Assembly (NCBI RefSeq): GCF_033568475.1
Contig: NC_133122.1
Span: 181,431,449-181,495,448 of the forward strand
Length of the DNA: 64,000 nucleotides
Source of the DNA: Henckelia pumila
Taxonomy: Eukaryota; Streptophyta; Magnoliopsida; Lamiales; Gesneriaceae
Direction of reading: 5' to 3'
The notes below the pieces were generated by a model, which worked only from the letters and a program-made list of their open reading frames with translations, was not told the origin of the DNA and made no database searches. Position numbers and translations under genes: made by a program. This document shows, one piece after another, positions 47,409-60,656 of the stretch (the first letter of the stretch is position 1; every line of letters starts with the position of its first letter).

Positions 47409-48358
47409 TCTTTTCTTTCCTTTCAAAAATGAGAGGTACATTTATTTGTGACGATCCCCCGTGATTAACATTTTATTGATATAAATTTAAAAATAAATGT
47501 GCTCAGTTCCCTTATTCCTACCTAATTTATAATTCTTGAGAGTTTAGTTCAACTAAATGAGTCGAGCTTCTTCAATTCAAGCTTAAATCGAGTTTAATTT
47601 GAGTCTAAATTTGATTATTTTTCAAGTTGGAACCAAGGTACTCGGTACTTCTGGTCCCTTACAGGCAACATTAAAATAATAGGAAATTCCACTCTTTCTT
47701 TTAAAGATAATAATATCGAGTTAATTGAATAATTGTTCTCAAAATGTGAGGTACTAAAAAACCGTGTGGACTCCACTTAAATACTTAATTTACCATCAAA
47801 TTATAATGGTTGCGATGTTGTCAATATTCGTTCAAATAAATTTTTTATCACATTTAACATGGAAATAATATAACATTTAGATATTCAACCGTCACTATGT
47901 TTTTTTTTAAAAAAATAAAATTTCATTAATTATGCAAAAAATTACAAATATCATCTAAATGTTCAAGTAAACAATGCAGAATCTCAAATAATATAGAAGA
48001 ACTGTCATGTAAACGAGCGGTTTGTTACATTTATTTGTCTATAAACAAACTGAACCGAAAGCGAAATTCTTTGACGGAGATTCGACCATCACTATCTTAA
48101 AAAAATTGATATTTTATTTAACGGTAAATACTACGTAGAGATAATACAACCATCATTATAATTGGTGCATGTACCCGGTGTACTAACTCTCTAATATTTG
48201 GACAATGACAAGACCTTGTACATCTCACTAGTTGCCCACCTGGGATTCTTTTTAATCGGCAAGTGCAACATTCAAATAACAAAGAAATGTTTGAATTTTG
48301 GGTGTCTATTTTCTTAAAAATAACACCAAAATCATTTAACATGGAGATAGTAAGACTA
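47409..48358. other. Intergenic between convergent genes, no recognised feature
   Basis: 3' flanks of the J-domain gene (+) and the membrane-protein gene (-). AT-rich; short phrases such as TTTAACATGGARATA recur (47865, 48337), but no element ends were found. Confidence 0.5.
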
Positions 48359-48931
48359 CTAAAAGCAGAGAAGAACAACAGAAGATGAAACCATGAAGCC
48401 GTAAACAAAGATCAAGAAGCCGAAATGCAGAGCCCAATTCCTCTTAAACTTACCAAAGTAACTTTCCGGCGGCTCCTGATAATGAATATCAAACTCCTCC
48501 CCAACATCCTCCAGAACGCCGCCGCTGCTCAGCCTCATTTTCAGCTGGCGCAGCCGCTCGGTGGCCAATCCCAGAGTCAACTTGTGGCAGCGTCTCTGAT
48601 ACTTGAAGCCGTTGATGCATCGGAGGGTCTGGGCGACGGACACGTAGAAGATGAGATGGGCCATGGAGAGGAGCCCAATGGGCATCCAGCAGTGGCGGCA
48701 TTGGAGTCGCGGAGACTGGGCCTGGCCCAGAAAGACCAGGCCTAGGAAGAGGAAGAAGAAGTGGAAGAGCTTCCAGAGCTCCTTCTTCTGCAGGTCCACG
48801 GCTCGTTTTTTCTCCAGGGTTTTCTCGAAGTGGAGCTGGATTATGGTGTTGACGGCTTGGATGGCCGTCTCCTTCGGAATCAGACTCTGCTGGTGGTGGT
48901 TGCCGGCGGCGGCGGGTTCGTAATCCGCCAT
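48359..48931 (-). CDS. Plant-specific integral membrane protein, unknown function
   Basis: A single-exon gene of 190 aa. Start at the ATG (48931) of MADYEP. The hydrophilic N-terminus has a helix (about 20-52, 'ETAIQAVNTIIQLHFEKTLE') with coiled-coil-like charge. Three hydrophobic segments follow: about 53-71, 82-103 and 167-188. Between the second and third is a conserved basic loop (CINGFKYQRRCHKLTLGLA, ERLRQLKMR), then YQEPPESYFGKFKRNW. A short Cys pair, CRHCW, stands before the second segment. I recognise the sequence pattern as an unnamed family of land plants; no enzyme motif is visible. Not in an operon: the next gene upstream (eIF6) is on the same strand, 450 bp away, with its own promoter. 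Confidence 0.85.
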   Translation of the reverse strand: MADYEPAAAGNHHQQSLIPKETAIQAVNTIIQLHFEKTLEKKRAVDLQKKELWKLFHFFFLFLGLVFLGQAQSPRLQCRHCWMPIGLLSMAHLIFYVSVAQTLRCINGFKYQRRCHKLTLGLATERLRQLKMRLSSGGVLEDVGEEFDIHYQEPPESYFGKFKRNWALHFGFLIFVYGFMVSSSVVLLCF

Positions 48932-49186
48932 TGAAAAAGGTTGACAGCTGTAGTCAAATGGAAAGTGAGTTAAAAAAGAAAGGAGTGGCTAGAGTTAGAT
49001 GGATGGATGGATACTCTAATATTATTACCGTTGTAGTTTGTACTCTTCGGAATCATTTATTACTACACACAAGTACAATTTCAACTGTATCTTTTGATAA
49101 TGGATACTGGACTTTTTTTTTATATAATATCTAATTATTATTATTTGAACTCCACATGCGGTGTACATTATTTCAATATATTATTT

Positions 49187-49233
<47 letters not shown>

Positions 49234-49387
49234 AGACCAGATGTGAAATGAACACGCATACTACATAAATAAAACTGATGCATTTATATTTTAAGGTATC
49301 AGTTCGTTCTCACACGACACAACTAATAAAACAAGTGCACAAACAAAATATTAGCTTCGTTCAAAGACACAACTGAATAATTCGAAT
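48932..49387. other. Intergenic: promoter of the membrane-protein gene, microsatellite, eIF6 3' flank
   Basis: Contains an (AT)n(AC)n microsatellite at 49195-49233. The eIF6 trailer occupies the right part. No clear TATA box for the membrane-protein gene. Confidence 0.5.
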
Positions 49388-52095
49388 TTAAACGTAGGTG
49401 TCGATCAACGATTTTCGCATCTCATCAACAAGTGCACTGGGCTGAGCTTCTCTCAACTTGAAAACGCTCTCAATGACTGATAACTCTGTAGCAGTTGTGT
49501 CTGATCCACAGAATGCTGTCCAGTCGTTCACTGTCAACCCAGCAGCAACCACTTCACTGCCACGATTCACAGTTCCGGCCACCAAAGGAACCTGAAGAAG
49601 GGTTGAAAGTTCATCCAAATCTTCGATGGATGTATGAGGATGAACCTGTTATGCGGATCATGTGAGTCAAGGGCAGAGTAAAACGGATATGATTATGGCC
49701 AAAAATTGGATTTGAGATTTTTTTAGTTTGACGAAGGAATTGAAGACATACCAAGCCACCTCGATTGGAAAAGGCACAGAAACTGCCCACAAGTATATTG
49801 CCAGCAATTGTCTGTCTGAAAACTTCTACACCGAGAACATCAGCAATCATCTCCTCAGTTTCCTGATAAAAATTGAACATAATAACTCCCCTGCTTTTAA
49901 TTACCCATCATTTTCAGGTTCATCCCGGAATGTTCGGGAAAAAATTGGCTTCACATGGTGTGGCAACCAAATTTGTAACTTTTGATTTCTAACAAATTTG
50001 AGTGAAGACCGATATTTCCAATAACTGTGTATACACTGTCCCCCATACCTCAACGTACATGCCTTATGAACAAACACAGACAGTGGAGCTTCTAACCAGT
50101 AAAAATTTTCCAGATCCTTCTCGCTGGTAATGGAACTTGGGTTTTCTTGGAATACAACATATAATAAGATGTTTTTGCCACAATGCCCAAAAATAAGTCA
50201 AAGTGAAAAACCTACAAATTTGTTAATCAAGACAAGCATAATAATTTGTAGGTTTTCCACTTTTGCAAGTTTTTTGGTTCTCTTCTCTAAATCACAATTG
50301 GCGGTGGAAATATACGAAGACCACTAATGAGTTCAAAGTAGCACTTTATAGTGGGGTAAAAGCATAGCTGGAAGAAATTCAAGAAAGATGGAATAGTAAC
50401 AGTATCTTTATTTGCTAAGGAGAATATCCTTCACTAACCCAAAAGTTCAACCTTTCAAAGACTAGAAGATGAAGCCAAAATTTAAACAAAAATATGCATT
50501 CACGGATCAGAATTGAGATGGCGTAACTAGGACTACTGGGATGATATTGAAAGCAAGAACTTTATCGCTGCTGGCAATTATGAGAATTATCACAACCAAA
50601 ACAATTGCGTGTAAATTTGTGGCTTAAAAACAAGGTAGTACTCTGCGAATAAAACTAAATCAATAAGTTCAAAAGGTTTAACTATAAATCTACAAGTTGC
50701 ATGCTATATAGATCTAGGAAAAGAATTTTACTTTGTCAAGATCAGGATGTGTGAGAGCGACATGGTCATTGCATGCAATGCAATTCCCTAGAGCAGATAA
50801 TCTCTCCTCGATGCGCTGAACAACAACTGAATCTGGTAAACTGTTCCTCAAGTGTTGTAGTTCTATCATACCAGGAGACCAAAGTATCAAAATCAGATCC
50901 AGTATGTGGTCAAACAGCAAAAAAACCATAACTATACATATAAGAGTCAGTGTCTCTCTCAAAAAAAAAAAAGTGTCAGTGCCACGAGGTATCACTGACA
51001 AAACTATGACCAACATCAAAATGCATCAGTAGGTTTAAGCTGAAAGTTCAGAGACTTTTGGCCGTATGAATGGAAGTTACAAACTCCGATTCAATTTGTG
51101 TAACTGTAATACCAAACCCAATTCTTGGCAGAGAACCAAGAGAAAATCTAACATGATACAGTAACAATATTTCAGGAACCAATGGATCTCATTTTTGTTT
51201 TATCATCTTGTATCTATGTAGCTAAGTATTATTCCTATTTGACACCAAGATACTATCCAAGATTCCCAACATTTCAGGCTGGGTTCACTAAGTAAGAATC
51301 CATTTGAGATGAGTGTGCAAATTCAGAATATGCTCATGTCTCAGCTGTTACGTGAAACAAGTTAATCGTACGAATACTATATTAATATAAACAATTGATA
51401 ATAGGAAAAAAGGAGAAGTGAAGATATCTGCTTCTTAATCTCAATAATCAGTAATAGGCCAAATTTATAGAACATTTAGTAAAATAAAGAGATTTTATAA
51501 GAGCAGCGGGATCACCTTGATCAGTAGTATTGTGAGGCAAAAGCAATCCATTTTTATTTCCTGCCAAAGATATATTTAGGAAGGGGAGGATAGAACAGTT
51601 AGTCAGCCAAGAACAGTACCATGACTGAACTCAAAGCAGCAGCATAAAGAAACACCACCACCAAAATCAAATTACATGGAGCACTGCAAATTGTACAGAA
51701 CACAAGCTCACCAGCACATAGCCGTCCGATTATTCTAGTGCCAGCAATGGAGGTCTTTACCACCGGAATGACATCAGCCAATTCGGCCTCAAAAATGCTG
51801 TCCACCAAACAAGAAACACAGATAAAGTGAAATGCCACCAAAAAAAAAAAACCCAAACAATAAAAGTTTGGGTGCAATGGAAACAATACCTGTAGAAGTT
51901 CTCGGAACCACCAATAGCAACAAGGCAGTATGCATTGGTCAGCTTAGAAAACACACCAATCTCGCAGTTATTCTCGTACTGCAACCCTGTCCAAAGATCA
52001 AATAAACTTCGAAATCCCTTCCCAGCATAAATCGATTTAAAAAAAAATATATCAATCATGCACACATGTATGCTCGTCTACTTACTCGTCGCCAT
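49388..52095 (-). CDS. eIF6: Eukaryotic translation initiation factor 6
   Basis: Seven exons on the minus strand: 52086-52095, 51890-51986, 51712-51797, 51516-51560, 50732-50862, 49752-49862, 49388-49645. They total 738 nt, 245 aa plus stop, exactly the usual eIF6 length. eIF6 binds the 60S ribosomal subunit, prevents premature joining with 40S and is needed for 60S maturation in nucleolus and cytoplasm. The protein reads [20 protein letters not shown], then [77 protein letters not shown] and ends KSLIDTYV, matching the five-fold pentein repeats throughout. The first coding exon is only 10 nt (ATGGCGACGA). All borders are GT-AG and in frame. No damage seen. Confidence 0.96.
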
Positions 52096-52224
52096 GTCGA
52101 ATGGATATGGCACCGAGATTAGATCTACCGAGTTGAAAATTGATTGAAGTTATCGAAATCAGACAGGAATCCTCGGCGGTCGATGCAGAAAACGGTGCGT
52201 TGATTTAAGCGGAACCAAATATGG

Positions 52225-52300
52225 AGTCAAATTAGGGTTATGCCTCTGGCGCTTTCTGCGTTCGAGACTATAACAATTGTATGTCTATATATATAGACAC
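52225..52300 (-). promoter_or_regulatory. eIF6 core promoter: telo-box and TATA-like palindrome
   Basis: On the minus strand AACCCTAA (plus-strand 52232-52239) is a telo-box, common in promoters of plant ribosomal and translation genes. TCTATATATATAGAC at 52283-52298 could serve as a TATA box about 50 bp further upstream. Leader of roughly 150 bp to the ATG. Confidence 0.5.
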
Positions 52301-52508
52301 TAGCGCTTTCTTTTAAAAAATTTAAATTAAAATTATCAATTTCCAAATTGAATGCTAGAAGAGATAAAAATGAAGATATATTTGTAAAATATGAAATTTT
52401 GAAAGGATAAAAAAAAATATAATATAGAATTGAATGGATAAATAATATTTTTGGAATTATGAAAAAATTACACTAATATATCACTAAAAGTTTAAATTTA
52501 ATTAATAA

Positions 52509-52757
52509 CCAGTGTGTCGGTGCTTGCGTTGTGTGCTTATATAATATTTATTTTTTTAGTTAATTTGATTTATATTCAAATATGAGTAATATCATTTGTA
52601 ATAATTACCGAAAGACTAAACTGCAATTTTAAATATCAAAAAATAAACAACAAAAAAAAAACAAAAGCGTAATATCTATACCATTTAAGCGTAATTTTGA
52701 CAAAAAAAGGATGATGTCTTTTTTTGTCTAATAGACGGATTTTTTATATAGTATAGA
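52509..52757 (-). mobile_element. Short non-autonomous Helitron (249 bp)
   Basis: On the minus strand it starts TCTATACTATATAAAAAATC, close to the plant Helitron 5' consensus, preceded by A. It ends ...GACACACTGG followed by T, a CTRR end at an A/T insertion point. Internal phrases (ATTAGACAA, GACATCATCC, TTTGTCAAAATTACGC) are typical of such small elements. The 3' hairpin is weak. Confidence 0.5.
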
Positions 52758-52786
52758 TATAAATATAGATATAAAGATAATATGCA

Positions 52787-52820
52787 CTAGTAATGTGTGC
52801 ACGTAATTCACGTGCATAAA
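52787..52820 (-). mobile_element. 3' end of a second Helitron
   Basis: Minus strand: a hairpin TGCACGT-GAATT-ACGTGCA (plus 52798-52816), then ACACATTACTAG followed by T at 52787. The stem is 7 bp and the CTAG end fits CTRR. The 5' end of this copy was not found to the right. Confidence 0.45.
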
Positions 52821-54713
52821 TAATTTATCTTATATTAAAAAAAATTAAGATTTATAATTATTTGTCTATGTATTATAAAAATCACTAGATGATAAGATAT
52901 GTGTATATTTGTGGGGACGGTGAGTACATTAATTTTTTGCTTGAGAGATACGTAAAGTAGACTATTGAATTTCTCTGACCGGGCTAGAAAGATACTTGGG
53001 CCACTATCTCCACACTACTAAATCAAAGCGGGCTTATGAAAAATGGACTTATTGTGGCCCATTATGTAAGGAGACCAACGGGCTATGGGCTGGTTGGTCC
53101 TGCCACTTGTTTTATTTAGTTCGTATTGATTGATTTGTTTTAGAAAGAGGCAAAGGTCCAATTTCCCATAACTTTATCTTTCTTCTACTACTTTCGGTGA
53201 GATATGAATTGAAAGCTATTGAGAGCTATATTATAATTATAATTATAAATAAATAAATTAGACAGTGACTCTAACACGTATCACTGTTTTTTTCCCTTTG
53301 AAAATTTCCAAATTCTTAGCCGGCAAGGCTTTTAATGATTCAAAACTTGGAAAAAATATTTTTATATATATATTCTACTCTTATTTGGCACGCCAAGTTA
53401 GGCTTAAGCATCACCTGAATGAGATATTAGCATTGTTATAATCAAACTGTACGTATATATTATGTGTGTGTGAATATGAAAAGTAGACTAAACATGACCC
53501 GTTCCATAAAAACGATGTGAATTCAAGAAATTCGACTCAATATGAATGCATGTGAAATCGTAATACATTCAAGTAATTCAACTAGAACACGTAATCAATC
53601 AAATCATAAAGTTATAATTAAATCACAAATTTTAATGATTATAAATTTTTCTGAAATATATGTAGTCCGAAAAAAAATTATTTATTTAAGAAATTTTTAC
53701 AAGGTAAGTGTTTTCATTTCTTCCAGCACTAGGGAGTCTAGGAGACGCAAAGTAATGATAATTAAATTACTTTCAAATTATTTTCCCATCCTCGCGGTTC
53801 GTTAACAACAGAACGTCACAAATCCATCAATCTTGTAACTCATAAAAAAAAATAAATCAATTTCTTTTCTAACAAAGAATCATGCATAGCATTGTGAAAA
53901 AAAAATTATTTATTTAAAAAATAAAAAATCGTGGAACAAACAATGGTCCAGATTAAGAAAAAGGCAACTTCACATGACAACCCACGTTTTGAACCGCACA
54001 ATTAGGCTGTCATTTAGATGTATAAAAAAAAAAAAAAAGGGGGGCAGCAAGCAGTAGAAAAAAGTTGAATTCAATCTCACCTTTTTAGTGATTTTTTTTT
54101 TTTTTTTTTGTATTATTTATAATCAATTCCATTTCCAAGCCATCTGATCTTTCCTGTCTGTCACGGGCCACAATTGGAAAATATTTCCTTTTCTTTTGTC
54201 TTTCAAAAAGAAAATTCGACCAAATGCTGATTGATGTTTCATCAATGTAATGTAACATTTTTATTTATAATATTTATTTTCCCGAAAGCAAGTAGCAACA
54301 ATAACATAATTCACATCAGATTTGTTTTCCCCAAATTAAATATTTTATACCAGTTTTGTTTATAATGTTAAAGTATGATGGATTAAAACTATTTTACCTA
54401 ATTGGAATAATAATATAACAAACAATAAACGCGTCTGGATAGAAAGTTGAAATAGAAGATTATGATGATGACATAATAATAACAACTACTACTATTAATT
54501 ATGTAGAGATCAATATGCAAATTATGCCTCATCGAAAAAGAAATTCAAGATCATACTTTTATTTGCAAGATCACTTTGTATTCAAAAACTTCAATAATTA
54601 TCGACTGAAGTGGTCGTCGAGAAGGCAGGATCACAAGTAGCTTGTCCATTAGCATGTGGCATTAACAAGAGAATGGAGGGTTCAAAATTGATTCACAATC
54701 CCGTCTTATTTAA
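52821..54713. other. Intergenic, no recognised gene
   Basis: AT-rich DNA with homopolymer runs (A/G run at 54030-54045, T run at about 54090-54110). The frame 53542-53805 has no protein-like features. Confidence 0.5.
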
Positions 54714-55053
54714 GGGAGTGTTTGCAATCACTAAAAAAAAGTGATTATTAACTTTTTGCTTAAAAAATTATTTTTGTGTGTTTCTTAAACCTAGATTATG
54801 TGTTAGCTTATGCTTTACTTAATTGGAATTCAAAAGCTAGTCATGTGGTGATTATGATTCTCCAAAAGTAATTTTAATAAGAAGGTCATTGCTAAAATCA
54901 CTCTAATCACTTATTTATCAAACACTACTCAACTTTGATTTTTAGATTCTCACATTTGTTTCCAAACAATACTAACTTTTGATTTTTCTTAATTTTTTTA
55001 TAATCTATAAATTAATCACTTTTACAAAATCACAATTTATTGCAAACACTCTC
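54714..55053. mobile_element. Tourist-like MITE (340 bp)
   Basis: GGGAGTGTTTGCAAT at the left and its imperfect complement ATTGCAAACACTCTC at the right are flanked on both sides by TAA (54711-54713, 55054-55056). This fits the PIF/Harbinger superfamily. The inverted ends extend further with AAAGTGATTA/TAATCACTTTT. No coding. Confidence 0.75.
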
Positions 55054-55139
55054 TAAATGTGTCACAAGGGGGACAAATATTAAAAACTTGAAATTCTCCT
55101 GCTACATTCGATGCGTTGAACGATAAGTTTGCTTTGAGC

Positions 55140-55229
55140 CAAGTACTTATTACTTCTTGGATTGTAATTGCTCTCTTATTAGGTTTAGGTTCAACTATCC
55201 GGAACCTACAAACCATTCCGATCGGGGGT
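55140..55229 (+). pseudogene. Scrap resembling plastid atpI (ATP synthase subunit a)
   Basis: Thirty codons read QVLITSWIVIALLLG followed by IRNLQTIPIGG. This resembles the N-terminal membrane region of chloroplast AtpI as I remember it (QVLITSWVVIAILLG ... VRNPQTIPTGG). Neither upstream nor downstream sequence continues the gene. Most likely an old nuclear insertion of plastid DNA, diverged at about a quarter of positions. A chance match to so hydrophobic a stretch is possible but less likely, given the conserved RNxQTIP. Confidence 0.5.
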
Positions 55230-55899
55230 AGTGTTATAACTCAAAAGTATCATAATCGCTTATTTAAAAACTTTTTCTTATCTTTCTTTCAAGTGAGAAA
55301 TCGGATTGAGAAACCACCACCCAAAGACGCTCATTGAGCCATTTAACATGTATCGAGCATTGAAGTAGTGCAGTAAACTGTAATAGATATACCGAAAGAG
55401 TTTTGAGACGCTGATGACTTGTAGTTCATCTGATATCAAGATCTCAAAGTGAGACGAAATCTCGAATTCGATACCCAATTATGAAAGAAAAAAAAAATTC
55501 CCCACCGAATTAAAAAAAAAAAAAAAGTTCTGAGGCAATCAAGAGATGCAAAGATAATAATAATAATAATAGGAATGGAATTTCAGCCTCAAGAGTTGCA
55601 GAAAACGATCACTGAGAACAAGACAAGCCGACTTTGTCATTATACACGCAAAGCCTTGTCATCATACATACATAAAGTGACTTGGAATTAAGTTGTCCAC
55701 ATGATTTTGGCGGACAAAGCATTTGATTTGGCGGTGAATTACATCTTTCTAACCACAAGTAATAGGTGCAAGATTTTAAACATATATAAACGCAACTTTT
55801 GCAAAACTAGCATTCAGAAAGTACTCATGCAACAAATATTAACATAAATGTTCCCAAGAAGGGGCTTCCAAAATATAAATCCAGGAAAGAAAAAGACGA
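55230..55899. other. Intergenic, no recognised gene
   Basis: A-rich runs at 55485-55525 and a short (AAT)n at 55557-55571. The right part probably belongs to the actin 3' flank. Confidence 0.45.
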
Positions 55900-56188
55900 G
55901 AAACATTACAAGCACTCTCAAACTACAAATGACCTGAGACATGACTCTAGAACGATATAAATCCAGACACGGAAATGTTGGTACATTCTCATCATCGATA
56001 AAATAACAAGAACGAGAACCGGACGGAGTTTGATATATGTTGATACATCATATTCAAAGTATCCCATGGTACAACGCCACTTTAAGAATCTCCACATAAA
56101 CCAAACTGAGTTTCCTTGAGAAATAACACAAAAATCCAACCGACGGCCAATTTAAGATGAACTCACCATCAGTGAGAGTATCATCAGC

Positions 56189-57586
<1,398 letters not shown>

Positions 57587-58540
57587 TTTCTATAACTGTA
57601 AAAACATGAAGAGTGAGTAATAAATCACATGGAATCAGAGTTAAAAAAACGTAGCACGTGCTGTTTGATATCTCACAGGTCCATAAGTTTTGATTTTCTA
57701 AAATCCTTATTATTCATGTTTCAATTCTACAAATTAAATTTCGAGATTTGCTAGAAACAGTAATGGGCTTCTTTGACTTAAAATGAATAGATGGGAATCT
57801 AATTAATAAAAATACACAAAATTATAAGAATCAAACTCAAGAATAATATGCAGATGAAATATTAACAAGAAGGCACAGGGAAATCGAGGTAATATATTGA
57901 GCAAAACGAAAAATATATAAATAAGAAACCAAGTCAACACTAATCATTTTCCCTTAAAACTAACAGGACATTCAATTAAGCGGTCGGATATATAAAACAC
58001 ACATCAAGTATGAACTTATCCACTCACATCCAGAAACATCAATTAAACGAGATCATTTCAGACAAAACAAGGAAAAAAAACATCAAAATAAATTCAGATC
58101 TAAATTAAGAAAAACGGATCAATAAAAACTATGACGGCGTAAACGTCAGATCCGAGTCCAGCGCAGCAGATTTCTTCAAAATCACCAAGTCTAATCCTTT
58201 CAAATAAAAAATCTCGAACAAATAAGGTAAAAGTAGATCTGCGCACAAATCAATTTCCAGATCTCGCAGTCATGTTACACTAATAGCCAAAATCGAGTCA
58301 TAAAATCAACAAAAAAATGAAAAAAAGTATTCAGCTACTAGTACGAAAATAACAGGAAACAGAGCAATAATAACAACCAACTTTGATAAAAGAGGGAGGC
58401 GGCGAGTCTGCAGCGGCGTCACTAGCTTCCGATGAGACGAATGATGGGGTGTTCAGCCGCCTCGCCTGGATGGGGACGCAGAAGAGGAAATGAAGGAGGT
58501 ATCGATGGTATAGGGTAGAGGTCTCTCTTTATATGCAAGC
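57587..58540 (-). promoter_or_regulatory. Actin leader, leader intron and core promoter
   Basis: The ATG exon extends to 57595, where TTTTTACAG forms an acceptor. A donor AAA|GTTGGT lies at 58381, so a leader intron of about 786 bp splits the 5' UTR, as usual in plant actin genes. Such introns commonly enhance expression. The first non-coding exon is about 58382-58500, CT-rich. On the minus strand GCATATAAAGAG (TATA at 58528-58533) is a good TATA box about 30 bp further upstream. Confidence 0.75.
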
Positions 58541-60328
58541 TTGAGTGGTGAAGTTTGTCTCGGCCATTTTGAATTTTTTTTATCCTTTAAATTTTTTATT
58601 TTTATTTTGAGTGAACCGAAACTTTCAAATTTTTTCCACTTCATAAAATATATATTTCTTTTTAATAATAAATATAAAAGAATAGTAAAAAAGAAATAAA
58701 CTTTCAAAAATAGAGTGCTGGCTTTTGCATTAAAAAAAACTGAGCGACATGTGTGTGCAGGTGCTGGTGATTATTATGCCATGAGATGATTTTGAGTACC
58801 CCAATACTCCCCCTCTCAAATGACATGTTTAGCCTCAAATCAAAACAAAAGTCTATTTTCTTTAATAAAATAATAATTTACTCGAACAATAATTTTGTCT
58901 AAATTAACGTGTTTATCGGACAAAATTGTAGGGGTCTACAACTAATTAATTATCCATTTCCTTACTAAAATTAATAAATATATATAATATTTTTAAGTCA
59001 TTTGAGACATTAGTTATTTGAATGCGGTGGCGCACAGAGCTCCCATATTTTCCAGAGGGTACGTGCAATAAATGCTGAGCGTTGTACTAATGAAGGGCTA
59101 GGCCGGCCGGTGGCATAAAATCAATTCACTCCCACTATAATAATAATTATTATTACAAACCAATTTGTTCAATTATGTTGGTATATTCAGTAGGAGAGTA
59201 TTAGTAGTTCATTTGTCACTAAAACCCAAAATATAAAATGAGATCTCGATTTCGAAACTTAATTATAATAATTATCTTTTCAAGTAACAAAAATTAAATT
59301 ATATTAATATAATGAATATTCTTTGATTTTCCAGAGTTGAGCGATAGTTGTAGACCTTAAAGTCCCACCACTTCTGCATCGTGGGGCACACGTGGAACTG
59401 CCACATCCTAGATGTAGGTTGCCAATGATGGTGTTTTCGTGAGATTCGAACTTTCGTTATTATATTGGATCATACGTTTGCTAAATATTGTTTATTATAG
59501 TTTTTAGAGAAAATTAATTCAGGCCAAATAGCTGAAATCCTTCCACATATCAAATAATACAACGTCCTAGTATTTCAGAAATAATCCACTAAAGTTTTAA
59601 AAGATTTTGCTTTTTTTAAAACTGAAAATCTCCCTTATATTTTTAAATAATATAAATGTTTATTAATTAAATATAAATAAAATGGCCCAGATCTTATTAT
59701 TATATCCAGAAACCTCGTTTGTGGATCATCATCATCATATACTTTTTCCCTAAACCTATGATTTGTTTATTTTACAACTTGGCTCAATTTTAACGAGATT
59801 TGTGCTTAGAAATTAGAATAGCCTTCGAGCGGTCCGAAATCTCAATCGAGCTGGCTAATCGCCGTGGACAAATTTCTACTAATTGGGCTTCGAGTGAACA
59901 AGGTACTTACTTCTATTAGATGGGGGAAATAAAAAAACATGTCCAGTAATCTCTACAAAAGCCTGGCCCTAATATAAAGAAACTTTATCTTTAAAACCCA
60001 AGAAGGCCCACAGAAAATGGTTAAAGCGTGGGCTCCCGCAAAAAATATAAATGTATATCTGTTGGGCCCAAATGTCAATCCAGGTTTCATCTTCTTTTCC
60101 TATTTTTTTCCCTTTCGGGGAAGCCCAAAAAGGGGTCTTGACCTGTGACTGCCTTTTCTTTTCTTTTTTTTTTTAATAATTAAATATGTAGATATTGTTT
60201 TGAAGTTGAAAAATATTTTATTTCATCTAATATTTTATTTCAAAAACAAAAAAATAAATTTCATATTCAAAAGGAACTTTTCATTAAAATGACTGAATAA
60301 GCCCTGAGATATATATGATATTCTTATA
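58541..60328. other. Intergenic, no recognised gene
   Basis: AT-rich. GAGATCTCGATTTCGAA near 59240 recalls a phrase near 55445 (GACGAAATCTCGAATTCGA), perhaps old SINE-like pieces. No frames worth listing. Confidence 0.5.
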
Positions 60329-60646
60329 GGAAAAATTGTTTTTTTTAGTTCGGTATGTTTGTCACTTTGCGATTTCAGTCCTTTATATTTTCAGATTTCA
60401 GTTTTAGTCCGCTATATATCTTTATTTTTTTGGCAATTTTAGTCCTTTTTTCGACGTGGCGCTGACGTGACACCAATTCAGTGCTGATGTGGAGCTGACG
60501 TGTACAGTGCCACGTAAGCATTTTCGAATAAAAAGGACTAAAATTGCCAAAAATCAGAACATATAGGACTAAAACTGAAATATGAAAATATAGAGGACAA
60601 AAATCGCAAAATGACAAATATACAGAACTAAATTTGCAGTTTTTCC
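60329..60646. mobile_element. MULE-type MITE with long inverted repeats (318 bp)
   Basis: The left arm GGAAAAATTG... with TCACTTTGCGATTTCAGTCC and AGTTTTAGTCC mirrors the right arm (GGACTAAAACTG, ATCGCAAAATGAC, CAGTTTTTCC). The arms cover well over 100 bp each, around a GC-richer centre with repeated GTGGCGCTGACGTG/GTGGAGCTGACGTG. The flanks are identical 10-base TATTCTTATA (60319-60328 and 60647-60656), the Mutator signature. Confidence 0.88.
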
Positions 60647-60656
60647 TATTCTTATA

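Noticed and set aside
48425-48923. Plus-strand frames over the membrane-protein gene
   Set aside because: Shadows of the minus-strand gene, whose product has three membrane segments and family-like motifs.
55378-55490. tRNA-derived SINE (GTAGTTCATCTGA... then GAATTCGATACCC...)
   Set aside because: The A- and B-box likeness is weak and no target duplication or clear tail could be set. A similar phrase near 59205-59260 is equally degenerate.
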